Shown here piece by piece: positions 43,483 through 58,400 of a DNA stretch of 64,000 nt; positions within the stretch are counted from its first letter, which is position 1, and the number at the start of each line of letters is the position of its first letter. The position numbers and the translations under genes are program-made. The notes beneath the pieces are model-generated. The model worked only from the letters and a program-made list of their open reading frames with translations, was not told where the DNA came from and searched no databases. This DNA comes from Patiria pectinifera (lineage: Eukaryota > Echinodermata > Asteroidea > Valvatida > Asterinidae): assembly GCA_029964075.1 (NCBI GenBank), contig CM057142.1, positions 39,806,392-39,870,391 on the forward strand, written 5' to 3'.

Positions 43483-46400
43483 GTGAGATTTCATTTTTCG
43501 CCGTGGATATCGTTACGGCAGTCGACTGTATGGTTCCCTGACGTGACAATATTCGACGTCACGATCTTTTGGTCTCGAAACCAGACTATCAATCGAATGG
43601 TTCTTTATTTAAAAAAAAAATACTCTGGCTCTAAAGCCACGGATCATCACAAAAAAATATGAAAAGGAAATATAGCCTAGGCCTAGATCTATGCCTAGGC
43701 TACTTCAATAAAAAGTAGGATTTGGAAAACAATGTTGCAACCTCAGAACCTGACGTCAATCTCAGCTCAAGCATTGAGCTTGTGTTGAGGGTCAGTCATT
43801 GGCTTGCAAAAATGATGATATTAATATATTAATTGATAAAAATTAACACATGAATCTGGGACTGAGAAACATTTCCTATTTTGTTCGGAAATACTTTAAA
43901 AAAATTCTTGACTCTCCATAGACTTTGTACACAACCGCTGAAGTGGTGTCAGGTTGCAACATTTTTTCCTAGGATTGATGAATTTAAAAAAAACTAAAAC
44001 TAAAACAAAAACTAAACAAAACAAAACAAAGAAGAAATTTAATAAGAACAAACTTGAAGCTAATAAAGGCAAGCAAATGAAATATAATCCTACATTAGTA
44101 CATATCAACGACACAGCCCAAAACATCAAGGTACGACGCAATTGAAGTACGTAAACCCAATGAAAGAAAGACATCACACAAGTAATTTAGCATGTCAAAC
44201 GAAAAAAGCAAAAAAGACACCTATACAAACTGCCCAACAAACAAACAGAAAACGAGCAAACCAACAATACCCCAATAAAAAGCAAACAAAAACCCAACAA
44301 ACAAACATCAGACACCCAATTACCCAGCAAACACCCCAACAAGCAAACAAAAAATAAACAAACAAACAAACAAACACCCAAAAAAATATAGAAACAAAAT
44401 GCTACTTAGAAACACACACACAAAAGAGGAGTTAGAGATATATTATATCAGGTGAGCACCCATAGAAAAGTTATCCAAGATCTTGGAAGTGGTCAGACAG
44501 GCTTCTGTTAGATGAACTTAGAGAGTCAAGTGTAACTGAGTCTTTAATATGAGAGGGAAGGTTGCTCCAAATGCCTTGGAAACGAATGGGTGATGGAGCT
44601 CTTGAGGGCAAGAGTTCAGGCGTACTGGTTGTTAAATATCACATGATCTTGGTGGCGAGTGTTTACTGTTATATTGCTACAAACAGAATGGCAGTCAATG
44701 AGACCATACAGACATTTCACTACATATGTAATGGACTACTTTGTTCTCCAAAGACATCCAGTTCAGGGCTTGAAGTCTCTCTTCGTACGTACATGTAACT
44801 ATAGCCATTAGCAGTTGAGAATTGCATTTCGGCTGCCGTAACGCATTTCAACTGGGAACTACGTTGATTTTTCCAACATTCTTTTATCAGGGCCGATCAT
44901 CGCATATACATGTTCATGTGTGTGTTAAAGGGAATATACAACATTTGCAAACATCGAAAAACAAAACTTTTTACGAAATACCTTAATAGGATGTTGGTAA
45001 ATGACAGTCTAAAGCATCCTGTAAAGTTATGGCACCTGGTGTGAAGTCATTTTCAAGAAAAGTGGTATTTTTGTACAATTTTCCAACAGTGGTCGGTCGA
45101 CCAACCTAACTATTTTTTAACTACTGCTCCAAATTTACCATTTTTTTTAGTCCAAATTTTGTTTGCTATTGGTTACATGTTCATGGACGGGTGCAGGCCA
45201 GCTAGACTGGTTCCCTTACCTTACAATTTTCCGGCATCTATAAATTGATCCATTTCATCTTTAGTGGAGTCAGGGAGCCAGACTATTTGACAATTTTTGT
45301 TTTTCTTGGTTTTTTCAGCATTTTTGAATACAAAACTTTGAACATATTAGTGTAACAAAATGTGATCTATTATACTAACCCCTCAAATAGTTCATTTCTG
45401 AAAATTACAGCAAAAGCCAATGATGTAGGCAGCCTTCTGATTTCAGAAGTTGATTTGGGGGGTTAGTATTTTATGACAATTATTGTTACCTGTTTGAAGT
45501 TTTGTGTTCATAGATGCTGGGGGAAAAAAACAAGGAAAAAATGCTGTTCTTGTAGTCTGGTTCCCTGACCCTACTTGGCAATTTAAAGCCGTCGGATAGG
45601 TCAAGGAACCAGACTAGCTGGCTTGCATCAGTTCGCGGATGTGTAACTCGTTGCAAACAAATTTGAACCCACTAGATTGGGTAAACTGTGGGCAGTATTT
45701 GAAAAATTAGTCCCAAAAATTCACTACGCATAGTTCAGTGGGAGTGCCGGTGCAAGAGCCAAAAAACCAGGGACCGGTTCATGGTCAAATACGGTGTGCA
45801 CTGCTTTTTGGAAAATGAGAAAAATGGAAAAAAATAATAAAATGTCTTGTACATGTATCGACATTTGTCTATTTGCAGCCTTTGAGTTCACAGACTCCGG
45901 CAGTGACGATGAGCGGATGCCATCCTTCAATCTGAATCGCAGGACCTCCAGCAATGAAGCGATCAGCCCAAGCCTGGCCCCAGGCCAGGGCCAGAGCCTT
46001 GGCCATTTCTCCCCAAAGGTGGACAGTCCTAGTAGCCTGGGTAGCGAGCTGGCCAGCCCAACCTATGCCCCATTTGCTGAGTTCAGGGAGTCCCTTTCCC
46101 CTGAGGCCCGGCCCAAGCTAGGCCACGGAAACTCCAGCGGCGACAGGTTTTTCCGGTCAGAGAGCCATTCCTCAACAGACGACTCAATGTCTGAAAAGGA
46201 GGTGTCGCCTTCCTTTTCCCATCCGCCACCGCCGGTGCAACGGGACACAAGCCTTGATGGCAACTACAGCAATATGGCGCAGAAGATGATGGTAGGTAGT
46301 GTATTGTGACAGTAGATCTCTTAGAAATGATTCATCTCCTAACATTAGTACCTAACTTAGCTTTTGACTGGCAGTGCAGTGAGGTGTCTCTCTCAAGGAC

Positions 46401-49400
46401 GCAAGCATCCCTGATGATTAAAATATTCTCTGAGCATCCTGCATTATTCACTGAGATGTAACCACCACCCCTCCCTGTCCCATTACCACCCTAAAGAATG
46501 CTTGTTCTAAACTTCTTCTTTTTTTCCTGACCCAAGGAAGATCTTGTTGATCAATCAGCTACAGTTGACTCTCGTTATAACAAGCTCGTTCGGACCTAGC
46601 CAAATTGTTTGTTATATCAGAATTTTGTATTAAGAGGAACATCAGTCCCATTCATTGTGCACATAAATTGCACAGTCAGGACCAAGGCTTTATGTTTGTT
46701 GTAACCAAAATTTTGTATTAACAGAGTTTGTACTAACAAGAGTCGACTGTACATACAAGCACTCAATAATTATGTACATTATATAGAGTATCATGTCTAT
46801 ACAAGTAACTTTTTGCTACCAAGCATCATATTGACATGAACGTGAACCTAAACTCTTCGAAGCTTCAAAATAAGTCAAGATGTATTTTCCTTTATTGGGT
46901 CACATAGCTCCCGTTTGGTTGTAGCTGGGTCTGTTACACAAATTTCCTGCTTATTCTTGTCAATGCAGTAGGGCCATTCCAGTGTTGTGAAGAAAATGTA
47001 ATGTAAAGTCTCTATTTTTGGAACTTGCGTTTAGAAATGAAAGTAATGAAACCAACTTTCATTACAAATGGACACCAGTCTGCTGATGAATAATTAAAAA
47101 ATTGTGATGAAACACACCCTAATGTTTTAAAGCCCGAGTCCATCATTTGCAGCTATCCAAAAAGTAACTGGCGTAATTATTGTTGAAAAGCATACTTGGT
47201 TGAAAGATAGTAAGGGGACTAAACTCCCTGTGAAATTATTCTTTCTAGCAAGCTGTCTTTTTGAAGAAATCAACGAAAGAAGGCCTTTCCAACGGTGCGT
47301 CTTAAGAAGCACCGTTGGAAATTTCTGTTAGTAGTTCGTTTTTTTTATTCGGCGAAGCGCGCGCAAGTGTTGGCACGATGCACACGTGGCGCAGTTGCTA
47401 CAATTCGTCAGATCGATGCGCGACATCGCGTAGCTGCAATCGGCTAGTGAGAACGTGTCTCGGACGCTGAATTCAGGCCCAATTCAAAACATGATTCAGC
47501 AACTTTTGATTTGAAATCGAGATCTTAGAATGTTGTTTTTCTCGAAATATACAGCTGAAGCTGAGCTGAAACTTCATCAGGTTAGTTGTTCAGCACCCTG
47601 CTTTAGATTTTGAGCACTTTTGTTGCTTCAAACGGACAAAATGCACAATTTACAAATGATGGACTATACCTTTAAGCCACATAGTAAGAAAATTTAAAGT
47701 GAGGCTTGGAACGCACTCCAATCATAAAATAGTCTGGCACCATCCCATTCAACAGTGTACAATTTATAAAATAGATTCGGTGAACACGATCGTAAATGGT
47801 TTTCTCGTGAACAAGATCTATTAGCCATGATATCTAATTCAAAACTGATCCATAACTCCTAGTATATGATCTCCTTGACCATTACTTAATGATGTACGTA
47901 TACGATTTGAAAAATACATGTTTTTAGTGAGCCCTAAGCTCTGTCACAAACATAACAAATGCTGGATTTCCCAATAGATAAACATTGTCTGCCCATTTCA
48001 CAAATGTAATGACCCTCTAGTTTCCCATTGCATCTTATGGTCAGTGTAATTGCTAACAACTTTTTTAAATGTCTGCAGCGCAAGAAATAATTGGTGCAAA
48101 ATAGTTGCTTTTATCCCCAACCTCAGTACCTCACTGCAATCTTTTTGATGCTAAATGACCCAGTTAATGTGGATACCCCCACCCACATGTACGTGTATTT
48201 TGTCAGTGGCGGCTTTTAGACGTGATGTACATGTATAACTTCTCACCACGTCCATGTTTTTAATCAGAATTTTTTTTTTTTTAATATCAGGCCAACATGG
48301 GATACAAGAAGGGCAAGGGTCTGGGTCTTCGCGGAGAAGGTCGGGTGGACATCGTTGAGTCATCTAAGCAGCGCGGGAGGCGTGGCTTGGGTCATGTGAC
48401 TGAGGGATTTGAAGCCAGCGATGACCTAGTGTGGGAGGACAACGAAGAGGTAAGGAATTTTTATTTAATGGCTTTGGTACCTGAGAACCACTTCTATTAA
48501 AAAAGTGGAAAATTTTCAGAACTCGCAGTAAAATTACAGGCAAAGTATTTTTAAGACAACAGTAATGAAAAGTTTGTTGGACTTAAGATTAACAAAATAT
48601 GTGCTGTATTGGAACACCTGTATCAGTGATCAGGTGGCCTGTGATGAATTGTCTACAACTCTGATTAACCCTAGTGTCTATACTTTAAGAAATTTGATAC
48701 GTTTGCACACACAAAAAGATAATTTAAGATAAAAACTAGTTGGTTTGAAAATAAAACCAATACATTCCATTTGTTGTCAATAACCCTAACAGTCTCCATC
48801 AAGTCAAAGTCCAACATCAGAGTTTGTTGGAATCTATTGGAGTGAGTACTGCACTAGTAAACTGATCATGCTTTACATGGGGTCAGGCATACCACCATAA
48901 TCAGAGTCCAACAGTTTGGGTGTTGAGTTAACCATTGTGTTGTTGGACTTTGCAAGAGTGGGGATGGTTCCTAGTAAATTACTCAAGGGGATTAGGGTTG
49001 AGTGTACTTAAAAATAATTATCAAACTGCTTTTTGGTACTGTGTGAAAGAAGAATCCTGAAAATGTGTGATAATACCTTAATTTATTTTGAGAATAAAGG
49101 GTTAAAAATCTCGGTCCTTTGAGGTTTGTAGGAAATCACAGGACTATGGAAGTAAGATCATAACCATCAGTCATTAAAGGGAATGTACATCATTGGTTTT
49201 TGATGTAATTTTCAGAAATGAACTATTTGAGGGGTTAATATATATAGATCAAATATTGTTACTCTGACATTTTTGAAGTTTTGTGTTCGAAAAGGTTGGA
49301 AAAACCAAGAAAAACAAATACGTTTAAGTGGTCTGGTTCCCTGACTCCACAAAAGATAAAATGGATCAATTTATAGATGATGGAAAATTGTAAGGCACGG

Positions 49401-52400
49401 GAACCAGTCTAGCTGGCCTGCACCCGTTCATGAAACATGTAACCAATAGCAAACAAACTTTGGACTAAAAAAATGGTTAATTTGGAGCAGTAGTTGAAAA
49501 ATAGTTAGGTTTTTCCAACGCTGGTCGGCCGACCACCGTTGGAAATGTATACAAAAATACCATTTTCTTGAAAATGACTTCACACCAGGTGCCATAATTT
49601 TACAAAATGCTTGAGACTATCATTTACCAACATCCTAGTAAGGAATTTCGTAAAAACTTGGTAGTTTTATTTTTCGATGTTTGCAAATGTTGTATATTCC
49701 CTTTAACTTGAGTCTGCAGATTTGGGGGTTGGAAGGAATGCATAGGGTTAAATGTGATTTAAAGTTCCTTTGTACTGTAGGATGTGCAAAATGAAAGACC
49801 TATATGGAAGCAATGCTGTCAGGGACCTGTACGTCTGCCTCGGTTTGACCGGTGCAGATCATAGTATTTTGGTGGTGTTTCCTTATAGGTTTCTGCCCAT
49901 GAGACATATAAATGGATGCCTCCCTGCAATCCAATAGAGGAAGCGGAGTTGGCTCAGTGGAGAGACTGGAAGAGAGAGAAGGTACATGAATAGCGAACCT
50001 AGTTGAAACACGGCCTCAGTATCTCTCACGACAGATATAGAGTCCGACAACGGCCAGTGCATCATTGACTTAATGACCTCTGACATGGGTGTCAACATTG
50101 AGCAAGTTGGGCTATAGTATACAAATATTGAATGCTTCGAGTGGTGTAGTAAAACTAGCCTCCCGAGGTGATCCATGGACATTCTATTTTCCCGAGGCGA
50201 AGCCGAGGGAAAATAGAATGGTCCATGGATCACCGAGGGAGGCTAGTTTTACTTCACCACGAGATAAAGCATTCAATATTTGTTTTATAACACTTCACAC
50301 ACAGATTCTGCTCGATTTTAATATTTTAAATTATCTTAATCTGAACACAGTTGAAATAAACTTCAATTTCAATACAAAATTGGTGGAAAATGTATTTCTC
50401 TCTTCCAAACTACCCCTTCACGAAATGTTTGAACCCAAGTCTGCGGCGCACTCTCTTTGGAACAATACGCGCAACGCGCACACAAGCATCCATTTGCACA
50501 CAAATACCGCGCAGTGGAAATAGTACTTTGGTTGCTAATGGTATATACTTTGGTTGCTACGGGTATAGTACTTTTGGACGTTCACAGAAAGATAGCAAAA
50601 TTAGAAAGTAACATGTGACTCGCTCTCGGCCAATCAAGACACAGAATCTGTGGGTGAGGTGTTATAATTAACCATAGTTCGACTAACTTTGCTAGAGCTA
50701 AGAATGTACGGACTACTCTATCTAGTCGACTATTTGGAAACTGAGCCTGAGGCACGGTTTCATCACTGGTTACCAATAGCCACGGGCATCGTAAAGCACA
50801 ACGGGGAGCCAGGACTTTTGTCCATCGTTTGACTAGAGGCATTTGCACGTTGCTGTTAGTGCGCAGGCTTAAGATACGTCACAAATCAACCACTAGTTGA
50901 CTGATGGTAGACGAAAAAGGAGGCCATGTAGAACAATGTGCTTCACACCTTACTTAAAAGAATTCTCATTGGCTTTGCAACGTTACACATACAATGCAAA
51001 TGGGAATTCTAGCAATAAGGCCCCCCCAAAAAAGTCACCGGTTTGATGAAAAAGGGTTTTTTTCAATGAAAGATGATGTCTCAAAAACCGCCAAACTCAC
51101 TGGTTTGACTGGAATCCTGCTGCTGCACAATTTTAACATGTTTTTAGATGGGGTTACGATCGAGAATAAGCTTTATGTGGCCCCTCTGTACTCCCATATA
51201 TTGGCACTAAGTTTAGTCGGGAACCATTTGCAGTCATCAGCCAACATTTGAAGAAAACAATGGTATTAAAAAAAAGAAAGCCGTGTAGTCACACCACTTT
51301 TAGGCAAGCTCCATACCAGAAACTGGAGACTTTTTTTTTATTGGCCTATAAAGGTATGATGCACGTCATTCTAGAGGGCCTCTTTTTCCGTCTACTGGTC
51401 CTCGCCTGAACTTGCTCTTTGATTTCCAGGGGTGTATGCGTAGGGCACTGCCTTTTGCATGCAGAAATATGCCAATTATACTAGACAGGGAAGGTTGATC
51501 AATCATCATCAAGGCGCATTTGGCAACCAAGACAATAAAAGATACTTTGAGAGCATTGCCCGTCCTCCCATGCGTGTATGACATGCAATGGTGATATATT
51601 GTCAGGTCGCTAGTCTATTGTGATCCACCCACTGTTGGTATGCCATTTGTCAAACAGATTTTTGAGACGTTTTGACAAACAGTATCACCAAATCAATTCT
51701 TTTATATTATCAGCTTTTATGTTATTTTTGATCAACATTCATTTTGTTGTCCTTTCTTTTTTCCTTATCCTGGTGCTTTTTTTTAGGGTGTCTATCTCTT
51801 ACTACATTTGTATTTGTATGCTCAGCTCATGCATTAATTACCTGGGTCTTTGTTATTTCTTTGTCAGAGAAAAGACTACATTGATGATGAAACCCACTTC
51901 TGTGACCCAGACATTTTGAGAAAACTTTTGAGTGCAAAGGTAGGACAAAGCTGTCTGTATTATGGAATTTGCAAAGGGGAGATGATGTTTTGATGGGTGG
52001 TACGTAGGAATCGGGTACCCAATTGAAACAAACACGCAAAAACCTAACCTTCCCAAATCCTCCAAAATTGTCTTTGCATAACGCAGGATTTTGCAGGATT
52101 GACGCCCTATGGCAAAATGTACAGCTGATTTTGGAGGACGCACTGTTTCAAGGTCTTGGGCCGGACCTTGTGTTGTTTATGCTCAGCAGTGCATAAATTC
52201 AGGCCTATATTGTACTGGAAATCCTCCGTACTGCTCCAGGATGTCACTGGCTCTGCCTCAACATACAGACAGTGATTGCCGGAGGATTTTGCAGGATTGA
52301 GGCAGTGGTCATTCCTCCAAGGGCCACACTCAAGGAAAAAATGAGGATTTTGGAGGATTAAGGCAGAATGCAATTTTGACGTGGATGCAGTTGAAGGATT

Positions 52401-55400
52401 TCACAGGATTGAGGTTGCATCCTAGCAAAAATGCCTAGGGAGTAACATGTAGGATTAAAGGTAGAGAAGATCATTTGCAGCTATCCAAAAAGTAACTGAC
52501 AAAATTATTGTTGAAAGTAACGGCAATAAGCTCACTGCGAAATTAGTCTTTCTGTCATTTTGAAGAAAACAATAAAAGAAGGCAATTTCCAAAGATGCAT
52601 CAAGTGACGCATTTTGGGAATTTCCGCGTATGTAGCATGTAGTTGGTTTGTAATTTGGCGAATCAGTGAACAGGTGTTTACACGACGCACACACGCCCGC
52701 GGTTGCAATTATTCATCGGCTCTGTGAGTGACATCGCGTACATGTACATGTAGCTGCAATTGGCTGAATGAGAACGTGTCCTGAATGCTGATTTCCGGCA
52801 TAATTCAAAACATGACTCTGCAACTTGGAATACCGGTATACAGCATTCACTGATCTAAAACTTCATATTAGTTGTTAAGCACCTGTCATCCGATTTTGAG
52901 CACTCTGTTGCCTCAAACATTAAACAAGTGCCCAAATGACAAATGATGTACACTACCCATAAATTCATGGATAACAGGAGCATTTTGAAATACACTGCCC
53001 CATGGAGGCCACTTTCAACTGGAGACATACGGTGAATTGTATTGAATTATCCTGCAATTAATTATTCTTCATTGTTTTTCACATGTTGGTTACACACAAA
53101 TGCAAAGGCATTTAGAATTCTTAACACTTAAGGTGTCATCGTTGAGGGAGGTTTAATCCGGTTTTGTTAGTAAAAGCGTCATACACGCGCACGCACCACT
53201 GATTACTAGCGCCCATTGGACAAACGCTCGAGTTGCGTTAGCTTCCGGTTCCAATGGTTCCAACGCTACTTTAATACGTCACACTAACGAACCGGATAGG
53301 AATGTCATTGCCTTGACACGTGTTCGGCCTAAATACAAATGTATTGGCTGCAAATTTGCAAAGGCTGACCACCACATTTCAATTCGAGCAACTTTCAGCA
53401 GAAACATTTTGTGACATAAAAATTGCACTTGTGTTATCATTGATGCTGTGTACGAACCAGTGCTAATAAGAAATAATGTAGGAGTCATCTCAGTCAGTAT
53501 CTGGGATATGATGCGAACAAGTTTACCTGCAATAGGATGATTGAGTTGAGTGTTGACTGTGGGATTGTGAGCAGCTTCGACAGAAACTTCCTGCAATGAA
53601 ATTATGAACATTGTCTACAATGTTATTGCGGGAAGATTCCAGAGAAGTTGCTCAGAATCCTTTAACTACATGTAGCACATGATACAATCACAATGGGCCT
53701 ATTCGGTTCATAAGTGTGACTTCATTTCAACTTAAGCCACACCCACACAGAGAAGCGTTGAAAATCAATGGAACCATTGGGACAAGAAGTACAAAGCTGC
53801 GTGTTAAGCCAGTGGATGCTAGTTATCAGTAGTGCGCGAGCATGTATGACAAAGTCACTTACGAAACGGATTGTGGAGAAACTTGTCCACAGCTCCCCAA
53901 ATATTGAATAAAATGACATCTAAAAAGTACCTGTTGCAACTTGTGAAATGATATGCCGTCCTTGTTGATTCCCAGTCAGCGTTTGACAAGCTTGACGATC
54001 CTGAGGAGATGAGACAGGCCAGGACTCGGTCCAATCCCTTCGAGACGCTCCGCGGTGGAATCTTCCTCAACAGAGCTGCCATGAAGATGGCCAACATGGA
54101 CCAAGTCTTCAACTTCATGTTCACGTCGCCCAGGGATGGGCATGAGGTGAAAGATATTTGCATTTTTTCCCCCCAGAGACCAGAGTTGTGAACAGGTCCC
54201 TCACAAGCCAGTCACTAGTCAACAGGCATGCAACTTTTCCTCGGATCAGCTGATTTCCTCTTTTTTTACTCCCCATGTGTGCCATTGAAAATAGAAAAAC
54301 ACTGAACAAAGTCAGGGAAAATTTGAATTTCCTCTTTTTTTGTGATTTCCCAGTTGCATGCCTGAGTCAAATCACAAGTAAGGGGCCTTGTCAAACTTAC
54401 AGGCTGTTGGCTCCAGAAGCTGCATAAGGAAAGCAACGGGCAAATGGTTATTTTCTGAGGAATTTCCATAAACTGTCAGAAGAGAATGTGTTATTTCAGT
54501 GAAGATTCCTTGCATTTGGTTGCCTGTAAAAATTGACTTGTATGACTGGGCCCATGGTCTTAAGTAAAAAGGGATGAACAGTCCATATGAACAACCTGTC
54601 ACTTGATTAGAATCTGGATGATGTGTCCAGCAGCAGTTTTCACAAAAATTTACGCAATTGCATATTAAAGTTAACACCGCCACAATTATTTTGTAAGTTG
54701 CGTCACATTTCATGCTGCGCAACATTTCTGTTATGACAATTTCACAAATATTTCGTAGTGCATAAGTCTACGACTTGCGCAACAAATGATGGCGTAACTT
54801 GCATAATTATTTTAGGTGACGTAAGTTGTGGCGTAGCGACTGAAAATGAACTATTTTACCAGCAAATCGTGATCGTCGTGGAGCCTGTTATTGTGTAACT
54901 TATCAAGCTTGATACAAGACACTCACAGCTTTGTGCTTGAAGTAAACAATTGCTATTTTACTTGTGACAGATTTTTTAGAGTTGCTGCACGATTCCAAAG
55001 AAAGTCGGACAAAAGTATTTTCAAAATGGCAGGCGGAGGTGATTCAATGACTGTTGCATGAATGAACAAAATCATACACAAACAGCTGTCGTAAATGCTG
55101 TTATTATCCTCATCCAAGATGTTTAGATTATTTCGTGTAATCGATCGTAAGTTTATTGTGCAGCTGCGCAACAAATTTGTTGCGTAAGTCCTACGCAATG
55201 GAAACTACGCACTTTTTCGTGAAATTGGCTGCTGGACTCATGATTGACTTGTGAGGATCTTACCTTCACCTCTGGTCTTTTTGCATTTCATATTTTGGTA
55301 ATGTGCCAGGGCAGGTGCACTCATTTCAGTATCCTCCAACCTGTACAACAAATCTGGCACCCCGCCAAGCTGTAAAATATAGCTCACGAAGAATGTGAAG

Positions 55401-58400
55401 CATGTACGGTCAGAACACTCAGGTGCGTGATAGGTCAGGAACAGTGGCAGACAGTGGTTATACAGTCACATTACAGTGATTTCGTAAATTAACTGATCTT
55501 TCTCTTTGTGTGTTTGGGCAGAGACCTTTGGTTGGCCACAATGACCTGCTGTACTTTGCGGACATCTGTGCTGGCCCCGGTGGCTTCAGTGAGTACGTCC
55601 TCTGGCGTCGCAAGCACAGGACCAAAGGGTTCGGCTTCACCATCAAGGGACCCAACGACTTCAAGTTGGAGGAGTTCTTTGCTGCATCGCCGGAATACTT
55701 TGAGCCTCATTACGGTAAAAAGAGATCAATCTGACTCAGACTCAAATCCATCGCAAGTCAGTGATAAGTCAGATAGATAAACAAGATGGAACAAATAGTG
55801 ACAAATAAATGCCCTTGGCAGACTCAATTTGAAAATAGCTTGTCAATAAGCCATTTTCGAGTGACCTATATCCTTTGGGATATAAATTTGAAAAACGTCT
55901 GGTACACTGACTTGCTCAGAATGCTTGGCACATTTTAACTGTGAATTCTCCAGACCAAATACACTGTTGCTAATCACATGATTCGGGGCAAGCTCTTGCA
56001 TAGTTACGTAAGAGATGCTCAGCACCAATACATTGTTCACAATGGGTGAGAATGGCACACAGACACCAGACCATGCCAGAGCTGGGGGTTGCTAGCATAA
56101 AGCTTGCCCCCAATTACGTGATGTAGTAACAGTCTCTTTGGTCGGGAGAATGCAAAGTTAAAACGTGCAAAACATTGGATTAAGTCAGCGTTCCAGATAT
56201 TATTCAAATGTAACTCGCAAATGGCTTATTGAATCATTTGCCTGGCTATCAGTCGTCATGGCAAGAGCTCAGTTTAATGCTCAAGGGCAAATGATTGCAG
56301 TCCCCAACCCAAGCAGCCCCTTTTTTCAAGGTGTCCCTTCACATGCCACCTTGTCTTCAAAGCAGCTTACATAACAAAGCACTGAAAGTGATTAAAGGTG
56401 GAACTTGGTCACAGTGTCCAAAAATGTTGTTGTGATCAGTTGACAATTGTGCAGTGAGGGAAATTAAATAAAACTCATAGGTGTTGAGGCCAAGGATTAG
56501 GAGTACCTGCACAATTAAACAATTTCAACGTTTACTTCGCAATTTTGCTGTAATTTCAAAAAATATTTAGCCGGACACTTTTTAGGGGATATACTGTAGA
56601 GAAGATGCCTTGGGAGATTGACGTGTCAGAACTTTTGAGAACTTTTCTATTTTTCATTTTGTTGGAGGAGGGGAAATGTTGTCCTTTGGACCCACGTGCC
56701 TATACTTGTCCATTCTCTTTGTTGCCTAGGTGTGAATGGTGCCAATGGGGATGGGGACATCATGAGAAGTGACAACCAGATGGAATTCAGGAAGTTTGTC
56801 TTTGAGAATACAGACAACAAAGGGGTGCACTTTGTCATGGGAGATGGGGTAAGATACTCTGTCATTGACCCCAGACCTCGCCTTTGAGTTGCTGTAGACA
56901 TGGGCGTCGCGAGGGGGGGGGCAAGGGGGGGCACTTGGCCCCCCCCCTGGAAAAGCAACCCCCCCCCCCCAAAAAAAGGAAGAAAAAAAAAAGAAAAAAA
57001 AGAAAAGAAAAAGAGGCGCGAAGACAAAGTGGTGTAAATTTAATGAGTTGGGGGGGGGGGGGCAAAATGTCCCTACCCCCCTCTAAAACTGATAAATCGA
57101 GAATGTGTTGAGAAATACAAGCATTTTTGGCAAAAAAATTGTTTGCCCCCCTCTAGAAAAAATCCTGGCGACGCCCATGCCTGTAGACTCCATGCATGAT
57201 AAGTAGATCATGCTTTGTGACCATCAAGAGCTCCCGTTTGTAGAACACACCTTGTGTGTGGTAAAGCATTCCTGACTTATTGTGCAAACCATGAGGCAAC
57301 AAAATTAAAAAAACATCATGTGATAGGTATAGACAAATCCGGCGGCAGCCTTTTTCTGTGGTGGCAACAGGCTCGTGTGAGTCACGCTTGGGGAGTACGC
57401 ACGCACTCTGGGCTCCTTCGACCAATAGGAATACCACGATGCCAGTACGTCTCGTCTTAAAGAACACATGCAGCATGCGCGTGACACCACGGCAATAAAA
57501 GCTTCTAAATCGGGTCGCCGGATTCTACTGATCGCAAACTGTTTTGAATGTCAAATGTTTATTCAAAAGAGAGTCTCCCAAAGACCCATCAGTTTTTTTC
57601 ATAGACAAGATAAGTTTGCGGTAGCACCATGTGAATAAATCTCTTTTGTGAGTATGTTTGGTTCTGAAAAGAACCGGAGGGACTCAACGTTTCGAACAGT
57701 ATGCTCTGCCCGTCGTCAGTCCAGAACCACACATACTCACAAAAGAGATTTATTCACATGGTGCTACCGCAAACTTATCTTGTCTTTAATCTTTTCACCA
57801 TGCAAACCTTCAATTCTCAGGTTTTTTTCATGTTGCACAAATGGTGGTGTTTTTCCGCAGGGGTTTTCAGTGGCCGGTCAAGAGAATATTCAGGAGATAC
57901 TCAGCAAGCAGTTACTACTGTGTCAGTTACTGGTCGCCCTCTCTGTACTCAGGCCAGGTAAATCCTTAACCAAATCTTTCAGATCTCCAAACTGTGTGGC
58001 CTTCTCATGAGAGCCAGTGTGTGATGGACACAGTTGAACTGGTTGGTGCATGTAGTGTGTGTATATGTTAATTTTTTTTTTTTTTAACTGTTGGAATCCC
58101 TCAGTCTCCTGACGACGGTCAGAGTATACTATCCGAAGCATTGAGTTTTCCCTGGTTCTTTTCATATATCATATCCGAGATGTTCTGAGATATGGTCCAA
58201 AGGTCAAAACAAGTCAAAAAATATAAATTTCTAACGGTATTTTTTCAACAATTTTACTTCATGTTTTTCGAAACACCCCTGTAGCTATATTGTGGTAGTG
58301 TCCATGTCATAATCAACTCCTTATATGGAGATTGGTGCGTGCGTCGCGCAGAACGCAGCTGTGCTCGTGTAGTGTGAATTGAGGACTATGAAATACTGAC

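Noticed and set aside
44142..44381. Overlapping frames on both strands, including Cys/Leu-rich ones
   Set aside because: Product of an A/C-rich low-complexity tract in a CMTR1 intron.
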